A stretch of DNA of 64,000 bases. Source: Paulownia fortunei. Lineage: Eukaryota; Streptophyta; Magnoliopsida; Lamiales; Paulowniaceae. The notes beneath the pieces are model-generated. The model was given only the letters and a program-made list of their open reading frames with translations. It had not been told where the DNA came from and did not search any database. This document shows positions 33,391 through 45,149 of this stretch, one piece after another. Each line of letters opens with the position of its first letter. The first letter of the stretch is position 1. Position numbers and translations under genes: made by a program. The stretch spans positions 4,534,001 to 4,598,000 of the forward strand of contig CM033108.1 in NCBI GenBank assembly GCA_019321725.1, in the 5' to 3' direction.

Positions 33391-36057
33391 CTTTCTTCTC
33401 CCGTCCAAACACAATTTCAAAAATTATTTTTTCTTCTATGAAACTATTTTTTCTGATTATTTTCTCTGATATGGATTCCTTATGGTGTACATATGTTTTA
33501 AATCTGTCTCTCAGCAACATAATTTCAGGTTTCCTTTGAGAGGGTCCATATCACACCTTCAATTAAATTTCTTCAAAGCCCAAACCCAATTCGACTGAAA
33601 TTTGGGCCAAACCAGCCCATATCTATTGGGGAGTGAGATCCATTAACACATTGCAATTACTGCATTAGGATCTTGTATTATATATTTTTCATTTCCTAAA
33701 GATTATTCATTCCTGAGTGACTTTGGTCATTTATAATTTAGGTGACAGAAACTAAATGTGTCAAAATGGCCTAAAATAATTAACAATTAACAACAATATG
33801 TTCCATTAAAAAAAATTAAATTTTTTAATCATTAACGTTGTTGATAATACTTAATAGTTTTAGCCAACTAGTTGCATTACAATTCACATATGCTCAATTG
33901 CAATTAATTGCAATAATGAAACCCCATTCAACATTATATCAATAGAAAAAGTTAAGTATTTATTTAAAGAATTTCCTATTCCTATTATAAGATTATTTGT
34001 TTTTAAATTTCAAGAATACTTAGGTTCCATACTGAATTTTGAGCTGAATTTCATTTAAAACAATTGTGTGTTGATTGGTTGTATTGGGATTGCAAATTAA
34101 TTTAATTATTCATGAAACAAGCTTCATATAATAGCTTGATTATGTTAGTGTGTTTTACTAATGAGATGAAAATGAAAAATATTATTTAACATAAACATAT
34201 CCTATTATCAATCCATAGTACAAAAATCTAGTGACCATATCCCAATAATAATCCTACTGTCAGCTTCAATCAATCAACTAATCAATGTCTCCTTCATCTT
34301 TGACAGATTTTATGATTGCATATCAATCTTCTTTTTTGATAGGTAATAATTACATATTAATCCCTGCCACATTAACTTAAAAGATGATTGACACTAGATT
34401 ATAACTACGTAACAAAATTTGGAGTGAAGAGTGAAATCAAGCTGTCATCTCTTGAGCTCGCTGGATGCCAGAATTACCTTCAAATTCATTGAATGCAAAT
34501 AAGTTCAAGAGATGGTGCTCCTAGCACTTAGTTATTTTTACTTAACTATAGGCTCAAATACTATTTATCCTTGGACACAAGAATTGTCTCTAACAAAGAA
34601 GGATAATAATGAGTTTGGATTTTGTCCAATTCAATAATAAACTCATCGTATACGCGATGAGTTTAGGATGATTAAATTAGTATCAGAGTAAGTAATGGAT
34701 TTTACTTTTTTAAATTTGACTTGATGCAAAATAGGTAATGAATTCTTTAAAACACATTACGAACTTGTCCTATATAAATTGAGTACAAATAATCTTAGAG
34801 TTTTTTTCCTTTAAACGGGTTTTATCATTTCAATCGCATTTATCTTTTATTTTCTTCACTGTTTTTTTCACTTGAAAAGTGTGGTGGAGTGACGAGAGGG
34901 GATGTCGAGAACTTATCTACAACTAGTTTTGCGGGTTTAATGGGTTGGATCCATTGAAATTCGGATTCGAGGCCGAGAATGTTCAAGGCTAAATTAAAGT
35001 GGGACGAGACAGTGCGGATCTCACGTTCATGCTAGGTTTGGTGGGGCTAATATCAAGTTTGGTCAAATTCATTCTAAATTCGTTCCGTTTCTATCCCTAT
35101 CAACTAGTGTTTAACATAATAGAAAAATTATTACATTACAAAAAAATTAAATATCTATTAATGATCTCTTCTGTGATGATTATAACAAAATCATTCAACG
35201 ATTATATGAATGAATATTGCACTAAGATTATAGAAGACCCATTTTTGATCCCCTATTATACTGATGGAGACACATAAGCATGATTAAAGACGTTGATTGT
35301 CGACATATGTGGTTATTAGTGTCGGATGATTGTGCTAAACTATATTATTAATGATTTAAGACATCCAAAATCTCCCTATTTATGATTTTTTTTTTTACTT
35401 AATTTTATAATTAGACAGAGAAAGCGAAGTGACATATATGGATGGACATTCATGTAACTACCAACATGAAATAAAAGCATTTCTTTCATATCATTGATTA
35501 GGACCTAAAAATTGACAGCAAACCCTAATCCCACAAGAATACCATGAATTGGCTGGTTTAGGTGTGTAATATTAATATTTTATGATTGAGGGAATGATCA
35601 TTCAAAATCACAAACTGGTAGTATTTCATTTTCCCTTCTCAATTTTAATTCACTACTACAAAATAGACCAAGCAACTTCTTCATTGCTTGAAGAAATTTT
35701 TTCAACTTGTTTCGAATATGGTAGTAATCTTTCCTCATTAAATACACTCACAGGGATGGAGTCAAAAAAATAGATATCAAAGAAAAAATAAATAAAAATA
35801 TATTTTTAGTTTTTTAAGGGGGATAATTTTTTAAAATTTAATTTTAAATATAAAATTTATACTAATTTAAATATTTTATGGAGTTGAGGAAGGAGGGGAA
35901 AGAGCTGCTACCCACCCCACCAGGTCCGTTTCTGAATACACTATAACTGAGTGACTACATTTTGTGTCAAATATCCTATTTTGATTAAAAAAATTGAATA
36001 CTTACCACTGTATTCATATATTCAATGTATATACATTGAGTATAACATGAATTCAAC
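33391..36057. other. AT-rich intergenic stretch, no gene seen
   Basis: No conserved protein was read. A 92-codon open stretch (34,999-35,277) starts in GC-richer sequence but shows no known motif. Several poly-A/T tracts and a region near 34,900 with GGGATGTCGAGAAC and GGATTCGAGGCCGAG words suggest an old element without visible borders. Confidence 0.45.
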
Positions 36058-36395
36058 TGATTTGTAGTTATCATTTATTGGGATAATAATTTCACGAAAT
36101 AATTTTATAATTTACGGTGAATATCATTTTTTTTTTAAAAAGAAAACATCAAGTTACGTATGAATATCAATTTTCGTAAATGAAAAATAAGTAAATATAT
36201 TTTGTAGTATATAGTTGTATTGTATTAAGTTGATTTGTAGTTATCATTTGTTGGAATGATAGTTTGACGCAATAATTTTATAATACATGGCGAATATTGT
36301 TTTTATAAAACTCAAGTTACGTATAAATATCAAATTTTCGTAAACGAAAAACAAGTAAATATATTTTGTAGTATATAGTTGTATATTCATGTTAT
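36058..36395. repeat. Tandem duplication, two units of about 173 bp
   Basis: TGATTTGTAGTTATCATTT, AATAATTTTATAAT, CAAGTTACGTAT, TTTTCGTAAA and ATATTTTGTAGTATATAG appear twice in order with period about 173. Divergence is moderate, with several indels in A/T runs. Confidence 0.85.
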
Positions 36396-38990
36396 AATTT
36401 TGTCATTCGATCACAAAATTTTGACAGAATAATAAGTTTTCTCAAATGATGATCTTTAGATTAAAAAAAATTAATCATAAGGACCAGCAAGTAAAATTAT
36501 ACTTATTTTCAAGTACATGAAATTACACAAATCAAAAGCGAAGATACCACACGTATTATTTATGATTATTTATTATCGTATATTATGTTATTTATAAATA
36601 GCAAAATAAGTATATTACCCTTGTATTACATAAAAAAGAAACAAAAACTACTAGGCCCAGCCCCCCCCCCCCCCCTCCCCCACCCCATTTCTTTTTTTTT
36701 TTTTTAACTCCATACTATTTCCCAACTCTCCAAAATATTCATTGGAGTCCCAAAATATTAAAATTGCCCATATATGACAAGACATAAGAGTTGTTAATTG
36801 AAATGTATTTTTGTCCATTCACCCCAAATATAGGGAGCCATAAAAGCTAGAAGCATCAAATGTTGCTTGTGCAATACAAAATTGTAGCATCACACGTTAC
36901 ACGAACATAACAAACCTTTAAGTATGTGCCTAAAAAAATTCATTTCATATAATCTATTCCAATTTTTTTCTGTTGCATTTTATATTTTATATAAAATATG
37001 CATATTACATGTTTATACGCATGTGATTAATTTCAAACGTATATTTGAGGAAATATTTTATATAACACAAAATTATAACGTACATGTATTATAATAGAAA
37101 ATTCAAACTAAAAAAATAGTGGAAGTTATCATAAGGAGTAAATTGTCATTAACCCACATAAATCTAAAAGAATCTCTCTATATTAGTGTAAAGTCAAGAA
37201 AAAAACATGAAAATCTCTTGTGAGAAGGGCCAGCTAAATAAAATCTTAAAACCGTTGTCGGATGTCGTGAGGAGACAATGAATGTACAACAAAATGCTCA
37301 ATCTAAATTTGTATCTTGGGTGCTAAATGAATGAAATTTAGACAATTCTATTTAGATGGGACTCAGGATACAAAAGCCTTATTTTTAGGAATTTACAAAA
37401 TGATTCAAGAAATCCCGTGATTGGTGGGTGTTGACATCGAGTTTAATTTGTGGTGTTTATGTAAAAAATATGGCTACTTACAATAGTAGCCATAATAATT
37501 GTATTCAAAATATTATTATTGACGATTATATATATATATATATATTACGACAACTTAATAGTAATAAAAATTATCAATAATGACTCTGTCATATATTTTT
37601 CTTATCACTATAAATGCATCACTATTTTCAGTTGTGAGATTGAAACACTATTCTTATTACTGATAGATTCGTGAAAACCAGTGTTGTAGTAAAATAATAT
37701 TTTTTTTTATGACTTTGATATTATCACTTAACATCTTATCATTAATAATTTTTCTTTTTTTGAGATTGTGGTAGTGTAGAGCTATATTATATATCACAAC
37801 CTACTTTAAAGCAAACTTTTAATACAATTTTGTTATATTTCGTAAAGTATATGCACGCCATTGATAAGTGACAAAAATAATAATTGAATCAATAGAAATG
37901 TTCTTGTAATATTAAAAAAATATTTTACTATAATGATACATGGTTGTATATTTGTGATGTTTCATTTCTCTAAAAAAAAATTCAAAAAAAAAAAACTAAC
38001 ATTTGAATCATGAATTATAAAGTACTTATTTTAATGAGGGTTACAACAATGAGTTGTTGCCTTACTTTTTTAGACCATAAGTAGAATTAAAAAGGAAAAA
38101 GGAAAGAAAGAAAGAAAAGACATATCTTAACTTGATTAAGGCATGGCATGACAAAAAGGCAATTTTTATCAAAGACGTGAGATTCTATCACAGTTTTTAT
38201 CTTGGTGCTTTTATCCATCAATCAAACCAATGATTATGATATCATAACTGGCAAATTTTTAGAACAAATCACTATGATCTCGGCACTAATAATGGCCCTA
38301 TATAAGATGATGTAACATTTTTGGTCTATGAAGAAAAATATAAAGATAAATATTTTAGAGATAATGAGATAGTCAATTTTCTTAGATAAATAATTGTATA
38401 TTTATTGTATTAAGTATTAACTATCTCAATTCTCAATTATGAAAATTTATACATATGTGTAAGTCTTCATACATGAAGAAATCAAAAATTATTTAGTAAT
38501 TAAAATCTCAAATCAAAATATGTAATTAGATATACTCAAATATACATGAATGCCTAATTAGATCTCTAGTCCAAAACCTGTCCCATGCTGTTATTATTTT
38601 CATGTTTCATGACAAAGAAAGAAAAAGGATTATTTTTATCTTTTTTCGTTTGTTACATGTTTTTAAATTTTTTTAGGATGCCTTCAACGAATCCAATTTA
38701 ATTATATAACAAGTAAATAATACACATTATGTGTGATTGATGTACATTTTAAAAAAAATATTAATCCATTTAATTAATATTATTACAATTAAAATGTAAT
38801 TACTCTAATGTGGCCAAACCAGACAATAATTTTCTTCAAAAATATATGGGTACAACTGTGTGCCCCATATAAATTATTTAGACCTCTCTGCTGGTTTCTA
38901 ATGTTTACAACTGTTTGAGCATTTTTATTATTTTATCCTCTACATTCTATGTGTGTGTATATATATATAAAATCAAAAATTATTATGATC
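36396..38990. other. AT-rich intergenic stretch with homopolymer tracts
   Basis: The stretch has no gene. It includes a 15-base C-run followed by TCCCCCACCCC and a T-run (36,661-36,705), and (TA)n near 37,527-37,545. The C-run would be a G-quadruplex-forming strand in reverse. Confidence 0.5.
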
Positions 38991-39415
38991 GGCTATGTTT
39001 TTGTCATTGGCCCATTCATCCTTAAAAAAATCGATTATTAAGGAGGAGAGATCTTACACCTGATAAATTAACCCAAATCTCTTCCCTTAATCGATTTGGG
39101 ATGAGAGTCCGTCACATTCTTTTCTACTCAGAGAGTCCGTCACATTCTCCTCTACTCAGACGCCCTCATGCATTGTCACTGCTGGGGCGGCCACTTCTTG
39201 GCACTCACACACATGAGTTGGCCCCCGTATCAACCACTTCTTAGCACTCACATATGAGGTGATCATCGATTCCTTAGAGTCATATTCTGATACCATTTTA
39301 TTATGGACTAAATCTATTTTTTTAAAATTGATTATTAAACAATAAGAATACCCTACTTTATAAGTTGGTTCAGGGTGGTCCGTCTCTTACCCCATCTTGG
39401 ATGCAATATTATATA
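38990..39415 (-). mobile_element. TRIM-like retroelement remnant
   Basis: TGGTATCAGA on the minus strand (39,295-39,286) matches 10 of 11 bases of the initiator-tRNA-Met primer site. It lies directly inside a terminal block (39,301-39,345: GGACTAAATC, TTTTTTTAAAATTGATTATTAA) repeated in diverged form on the far side (about 39,010-39,045: GGCCCATTCATCC, TTAAAAAAATCGATTATTAA). The interior is about 240 bp and non-coding. The layout LTR, primer site, short interior, partial LTR fits a TRIM. A second flanking similarity (GGTCGGCCA near 39,460, GATCGGCTA near 38,988) suggests the LTRs may extend further. Confidence 0.5.
39103..39158. repeat. Two 28-bp tandem units inside the TRIM-like element
   Basis: GAGAGTCCGTCACATTCT followed by a T/C-rich stretch and CTACTCA is present twice with period 28 and two mismatches. 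Confidence 0.85.
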
Positions 39416-40644
39416 TATACACACACACATACACATATTAGAGAATCGAAAAATGAATATGGTCGGCCAATTTTTATTAGTTTTCTGCTGCCCGTTGTGG
39501 ATGAACTCAGAATCAATTTTTATTAAATATGAGAGGGGACCTTCAATGTTCAATTTCAAACAGGGCAGGGGGACACATGTCCAGGAGAAAGACCGAAACA
39601 GAATTCTGCTTGTATTTATATTCTTTTAAAAATGAAAAATAAAATATGTACAGTTGGTGGTGTTAAATTATCAGCTTTGACTATCATTTGATTTTGATAC
39701 TAATTAAATCTTAGTTACTTTTAAAAGTAATTAAAAAGTACCAAAGATGACAAATATTACTGTACTAATCAAGGTTTTGTGATGTTAATTTAATTTAAAA
39801 AAAAAATATGTTAAGTTGGTTAAATCTTAATATAATTTGACTTTCGTAGTGCAGTAAAATGATTAATCTCACTTTAACCCCTTTAATCTAATTTAATAAT
39901 TGTATCATTTTATCATATGTAATCTCAATTACATCAATTTACTCCTGTACTATAACAAATGACTAAATTATTCTTATTCATTATTTTTAGTGTTTAATTG
40001 ATTTTGTAATAGATTTGGTGTATATATCGTGATATGCAATTAAAAATACAACACTAAATTAAAATGAAATATCCTTGAGATAAATCAAAACTTGCTCCAC
40101 CATGTTTGGCATTATATATTAAAATGGAACCTCATCTTTATATCTATATATTAGGTAGATAGGAATAAAGAGGTATAATCATTTCCCATTCTCAGAACAT
40201 TTTGTTTTCCCACATAACATGTTTTTATAGAAGAAATATGTATTGGATCCCAAAAGTTGTGGCCAAACCTTAGTATTTGGGAAGTTTCTGCCTCACAGTT
40301 TTGTCCAAGATTTAGTACTAATTGCAGCATGAGACCCACCATCTTCTACTAATATTTGGTTCACCCTTGTTAAGGATCAGAAGAGACTGTGTAGGAAAAG
40401 CCTTTTATGGTATTAATTGCATTGGATTTGGTTATATGTCATTTAACTAATGATGGGGTACATAGGACACCATCTTTTGCTAGTATGGAAGATGAGGTTT
40501 TGTTTGGGAAAGCTGGCTCTATTCATGGAGTTCACCGACAATCGTTTTATATCATATTTTTAAAAAAATGAATTTTATATAAATTATAATTAGACTATGC
40601 ATAATCCAACATTTGTGGATAAATCTGACTCATTGTGTTAGAAC
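39416..40644. other. Intergenic stretch, no gene seen
   Basis: A (TA)(CA) microsatellite lies at 39,408-39,437. The remainder is AT-rich and shows no protein motif. Open stretches on both strands at 39,353-39,629 overlap each other and show no homology. Confidence 0.45.
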
Positions 40645-40958
40645 CAGTGTTTTCATATTTTGATCGATAATCAAATTTGTCCGATTATCAATCAATAGTT
40701 CAATCGAAAATTCAAATCGATTTAATGAAAATTTACTATATTTTTTTTATTTAATTATGTGAACCAAAATTCAAATACTCACATACATATAATTAAATAT
40801 TAAGTGTAAAGTTTGAGCTTCATAAAAAAGTATAAAATAAAATAAAATCGATTCTTAACTGGTTCAACATCATTTTTTATTTTTTATACCTAACCAAACC
40901 GAAACAACCATCAATTCTCGATCGAATTGGCCGTTCTGATTCGATTCTGAAAATTTTG
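40645..40958. mobile_element. hAT-like non-autonomous element, older copy
   Basis: The left end CAGTGTTTTCATATTTTGAT and the right end (reverse CAAAATTTTCAGAATCG) are imperfect inverted repeats. The flanks GTTAGAAC (40,637-40,644) and GCTAGAAC (40,959-40,966) agree at 7 of 8 bases, the target-duplication size of hAT elements. The interior contains diverged inverted motifs of the CGATTGAACC type. It is the same family as 59,502-59,963, but with many CG-to-TG/CA changes, as expected of methylated DNA. Confidence 0.65.
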
Positions 40959-40966
40959 GCTAGAAC

Positions 40967-42024
40967 TTCTGAAGATTTTTTTTAGTAGATGAAAATTCCT
41001 AAATTGCAAACATATTTGCAAGATGTTGTTCATCCTCAAGTGAGCATAATCTATGGCAAACCTCCAAACCATAGCCCTTGTTAAAAATTGCTAGAAATTG
41101 ATAGAGAAAAAGCCCTTGGGAGGGCATATAGTTTGTACTAGAGAAGGAAATGGAAATACATATAAAGAGACAAATAAGGGTAATGAGTTATGATCTAAGT
41201 TTTGTTTATTTGAGGATCCACCCCCTTTTTGTTTGAAAACTTGTCAAGAGCTAATTTTTGTGACATTTTGAATATGAAAACTTATAGATTTTTTACCTCA
41301 AATATACCACTCGGAAAAATAAGAAAAAAAGAAAAGAATTTTAATCTCGCCACCTAATAAGTCAAACTCAATAATAAACATAATATTTCACAGTATCGAC
41401 ATAGATTGAAAAATCCAGAAATCTTGAAAATTAACTTAAGATTTAATATAAGAAAAAGAGAGGGAAAAAAAATAAAATTGTCCTATGAATTCCTTTTCAC
41501 ATAATTTGTCGATCGATTTTCAGCATTCCATCGTTACTTTATAAGCAATTCTCTCATATATTGATGATGTTTATATACATATTTATAGTCACCATTTTGG
41601 AAAAAAAAAATGATAAAAGAAATTGGAGTGGAAAGGCTGCCAATATGGTTTGAAATCGTGTAATAGTTTTACTAAGAATTTTAATAAAAAAAAATAGAGA
41701 TTTGTGGCTAAGAAACTCAGTTTGGCGAAACTGAACCTCAAAGTATGGGAAACATTAATTGACCAACCAAAGAGAAAAAAGATGATGTTCAAGTAACTAA
41801 AAGTGTTGTTCAACTAAATTCTTATTTAAAATTAAATTATATAGTATTTTGATTTTTTGAGAGATAGAAAAGATCAATTAATCATTCGGTAGATGTCATT
41901 AAATACTAATTAAATATAATAAATAATTTTCAAAACAGATTATAAGTTAAAAAAAAAACTCTAAAATCAAACTATATTAATATCCACATATACATAAAAC
42001 TCAATCTTTAATAAGAATAAAATA
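40967..42024. other. Intergenic stretch, no gene seen
   Basis: AT-rich sequence. A 74-codon open stretch on the minus strand (41,589-41,813) is Phe/Leu-rich through A/T bias and is not called. Confidence 0.45.
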
Positions 42025-42441
42025 TTGGTGTCTCAGCCCCACGGTAAGAGGCGTGGAGAATAGTGCTTCGGTACCAACGTTAAGGTCGGAAGTTCGATTC
42101 CATCTAAAATTTTAAAAAGGCTGCTTATAGGTGGATTCAAGTGTATTGTTGTTCTAGACATGAGTCACATACCGAATTGCCGACCCAAATGTATGTATAC
42201 TATGGACACCACGCGATCGGCTTTACTTGATGGGTGTTTTTGGGGAGTGAACATTAACTTCAAAATTTAGTCGAGACGTAAACCTCGAATACATGTGTAT
42301 AAAAAAAAAGCCGACCCAAGTGTGTGTACACTGTAAACATCACGCGACCGACTTTACCCGATGGGTATTTTTTGGGGTGGACATTCATTTCAAAATTTAG
42401 TCGGGACGTAAAACTCGAATATACATATATATAAAAAAAAA
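42025..42441 (+). mobile_element. tRNA-derived SINE with duplicated 3' body
   Basis: The head has a pol III A-box-like TGTCTCAGCCCCACGGTAAG and a B box AAGTTCGATTCC (about 42,090-42,101), spaced as in tRNA-derived SINEs. The body contains CCGACCCAAATGTATGTA, CACGCGATCGGCTTTA and ACGTAAACCTCGAATAC and ends in A(9) near 42,309. Then the last 131 bp of the body are present again (42,310-42,441), about 85-90 percent alike by eye, also ending in a 9-A tail. No clear target duplication was found. A SINE in minus orientation at 62,880 shares the CCGACCCAAG-GTATGTA word. Confidence 0.75.
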
Positions 42442-44180
42442 TGGCATATCAACCTTGGCCTTGAGGAATATTGGAGTCTTCTTCTCTACTAGAGGGAATT
42501 CTAACATCCCTGATTATATTTTCGTGATGTATTATCTGTCTTAAATTCTTCATAAATAAATTATTACCGTTTTCCTTAAAAAAAATAAAATCTTAGCATA
42601 GCATATAATAGTTTGATTAAGCATCATTAATAAAAAAAAATGCCAGTATGAATATACAAATACAAGTACATGCTTTGTACATACGTGTGATTAATTATTG
42701 CTGGGAACATTAAAAAAAAAAAAAAAGAGTGAACTGAAAAGACTGTCAACCGAAACGGCTGTCAACTTAATTTGAGCTCATAATTGTGATTAACTTAGCC
42801 ATTTATGATAATGGGCCTGCTAATTCATATTGTGGGCCTTTTTTAATATATCTATTTCCTGATAAAACAGAGAAAGATTTTATGTCTTTTTTGTATCTGA
42901 TACGTATTAAGTCTGAAAAATGAAATATTTTTATTATTATGAAATTTTGAACTCAAGTCCCGTTCTTCTTTCGCTTCTATAAACTATATTATTAAAAACT
43001 TGTGTTTTTTATATCTATGGTTAATTAAAAAAATCATTTCTAAGATTTGACTTTATAAAAATTTTCTCTCTAAATTCATAAATAATATTATAAATATTTT
43101 ATTGATGTTTTTATAAATTGTACTTGCCGTTTATTACTTTTACAAAAAATATTAATATCAATTAAAAAAGAAGGAAAAAAAACCTATTTTAATGACATTA
43201 TATAGGATGTGTAATTTATAAAATAAAAATAAATATCAAAAAATATTTATAATTTATAGATTTATAGGTATAATTTTTGTAAATAACCAAATTTAAATAT
43301 GATTTTTATACTTAACCCTTATGTTTATTATGGTAGACTCGGTCTGCTTTTAAATAGTCAAACACGCGTATTTGGGCGGGTATATTAGCCAGAAGATACT
43401 GTAGAGTTACAAATTTTAGTTTTAAAAGTAATTGATTTGTAAATATCCATTCTTGTAGACCATGCAACATGAGACATAAACCGATAAACGGTTCCAATAA
43501 AAAAAGAAAAGAAAAGGAAAATCTTTAATCACAGAGCCTGACATGGAGTAGTACTTTTCTCTTTGCTGTCTTTAATCTAATCCCTTTCTTTATTTGCAAT
43601 TTTTTGTTCGTTTCTTACTGGGAACTAAGGTAAAAAGTGTTCCAACTTTTAGTGCCAGTGATGTACTATACATGTATATATGTATACATATGTTATGTTT
43701 TTTTTTAGCCAGAAAAAACAAAACCTGAAAAATGCGACCTCTAACAGTAAACTTCAACAATTATTTTCACTGAAGTTTAGGAAAAATGTGGCAGCATAAC
43801 TCAGTTCATATGTGACAAATGCAGCTACCAAATCTCACTAATATAAACTGTTTTTTCAGAAAGCACCTTTCTGGTTTTTTCTTTACTATTTTGACCACAG
43901 TTAATGCCTACAGTTTGATGAAACTGAAAAAAAGATACATTTGTTTGATTAAAAGACTGGAATTTTTTTGTTAAGAAGTCATCTTCACAAGAAAATTAAT
44001 TAATTAAAATAAGAGAAGTGGAGGGATACCTTCTATCTTTCCCCATGCTCTGTTGTGCTAAATTGTTATTAAGGCATTTTTTCATCACCTACCACTGATA
44101 ACTTCACTCTTCCTTTCTCTCTTTCTCTCTCTCTCATAATATTTTTTCTTTATATTCATGCTCATTTTCATATTCCTTAC
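42442..44180. other. Intergenic and promoter region of the receptor-like kinase
   Basis: AT-rich to about 43,500, then more mixed. A pyrimidine tract (about 44,107-44,135, CTTTCTCTCTTTCTCTCTC type) lies just upstream of the presumed leader exon, as in many plant core promoters. Confidence 0.5.
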
Positions 44181-44251
44181 CTGAAACCACCACAAACAAC
44201 AATTATCTATTCATTACTTGCACATTAATTATCAGCACCATTTAGCATTCT

Positions 44252-44397
44252 ATGTACCTGTACTGCATCTGCAAATACAGCCCTTTTGTTGTTGTCATCT
44301 GGGCAGGGGTTTTTAGGGAGTAGGTGTTCAAAGGCACTCACATTTGGTAATGCAGTGTAGGATTGAGAAGGAAATTCATTCAGATTTGCCATTTTAG
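44252..44397 (+). other. Two upstream ORFs in the kinase leader
   Basis: Two short ORFs lie in the predicted first untranslated exon: 44,252-44,323 (23 codons, MYLYCICKYSPF start) and 44,350-44,397 (15 codons, MQCRIEKE start). They matter only if transcription starts upstream of 44,252, which cannot be seen from sequence. Confidence 0.35.
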
Positions 44398-44599
44398 AGG
44401 TGTTTCTGAGTAAAGATTTGATTTTTGGGTGTTCTTGATATGTGGGGTTCTTGAGTGCTGCTGTTTTAAGGTTTCTTGGAAAGAGATCTGTTGTTAAAGG
44501 CTTTTGTTTATAGTTTGAGGAACTGAGTTGTGATGGGGTTTTCAAGATCTGGCCTTTGAAGGTGTTTATTGTGTTATCCTATCCTGAGAAGTGAGAAAG

Positions 44600-45128
44600 G
44601 TAAGAGCTTGAAAGCTTTTTGTGATATTAAGACATTTTTTCTCTTTTTGTATGGTTTTTAATTTTTGGAAAGTACATTTAATTTATAGTTCGTTGCTAGT
44701 GTCTTAATTTTATTTGACACAATGATGTGGGAGATGATATCTGCTCGTGCATCTTGTTCACCTTTTGTTATTGATCTACTTATTGAGGGGTTTTGAATGT
44801 TTCTGTATTGGTTATGTAATCATTCTGCTCACCATATTACTAGTTGCGGCATTAGTTTTGCATTTAATTTTTCCTGAAATATTGTTTTGTTTGCAAGAAA
44901 TGCTCAGCTAGCTACCCCCTTATAAGCTTTTGAGGAGCAGAATTATCCACCATAGCAGATTAAGAATTCCCTTATGTTCTCTGTGTTTGGTGAAGCCTAG
45001 GATTGTAAATTGGTTGAGGAAGAGATTGAAATATTGCAATCTCATAGTGCAGTATTAGTTTAAATGTTAAATTTGCACGTCGAATAGGATGAGCATTAAT
45101 TCTTTTGTTCCTTGTGTTAATTCCACAG
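44600..45128 (+). other. Probable 5' leader intron of the kinase gene
   Basis: A strong donor (AAAG|GTAAGAGC, GT at 44,600-44,601) and acceptor (ATTCCACAG, ending 45,128) bound a T-rich 529-bp stretch. The following exon starts GTGGTTTTGACATCC and reaches the ATG after 21 bp. Leader introns are usual in this kinase group. Confidence 0.7.
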
Positions 45129-45149
45129 GTGGTTTTGACATCCTGAAGG

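Noticed and set aside
44225..44545. 106-codon minus-strand stretch before the kinase gene
   Set aside because: It overlaps the kinase leader exon and has no homology I recognise.
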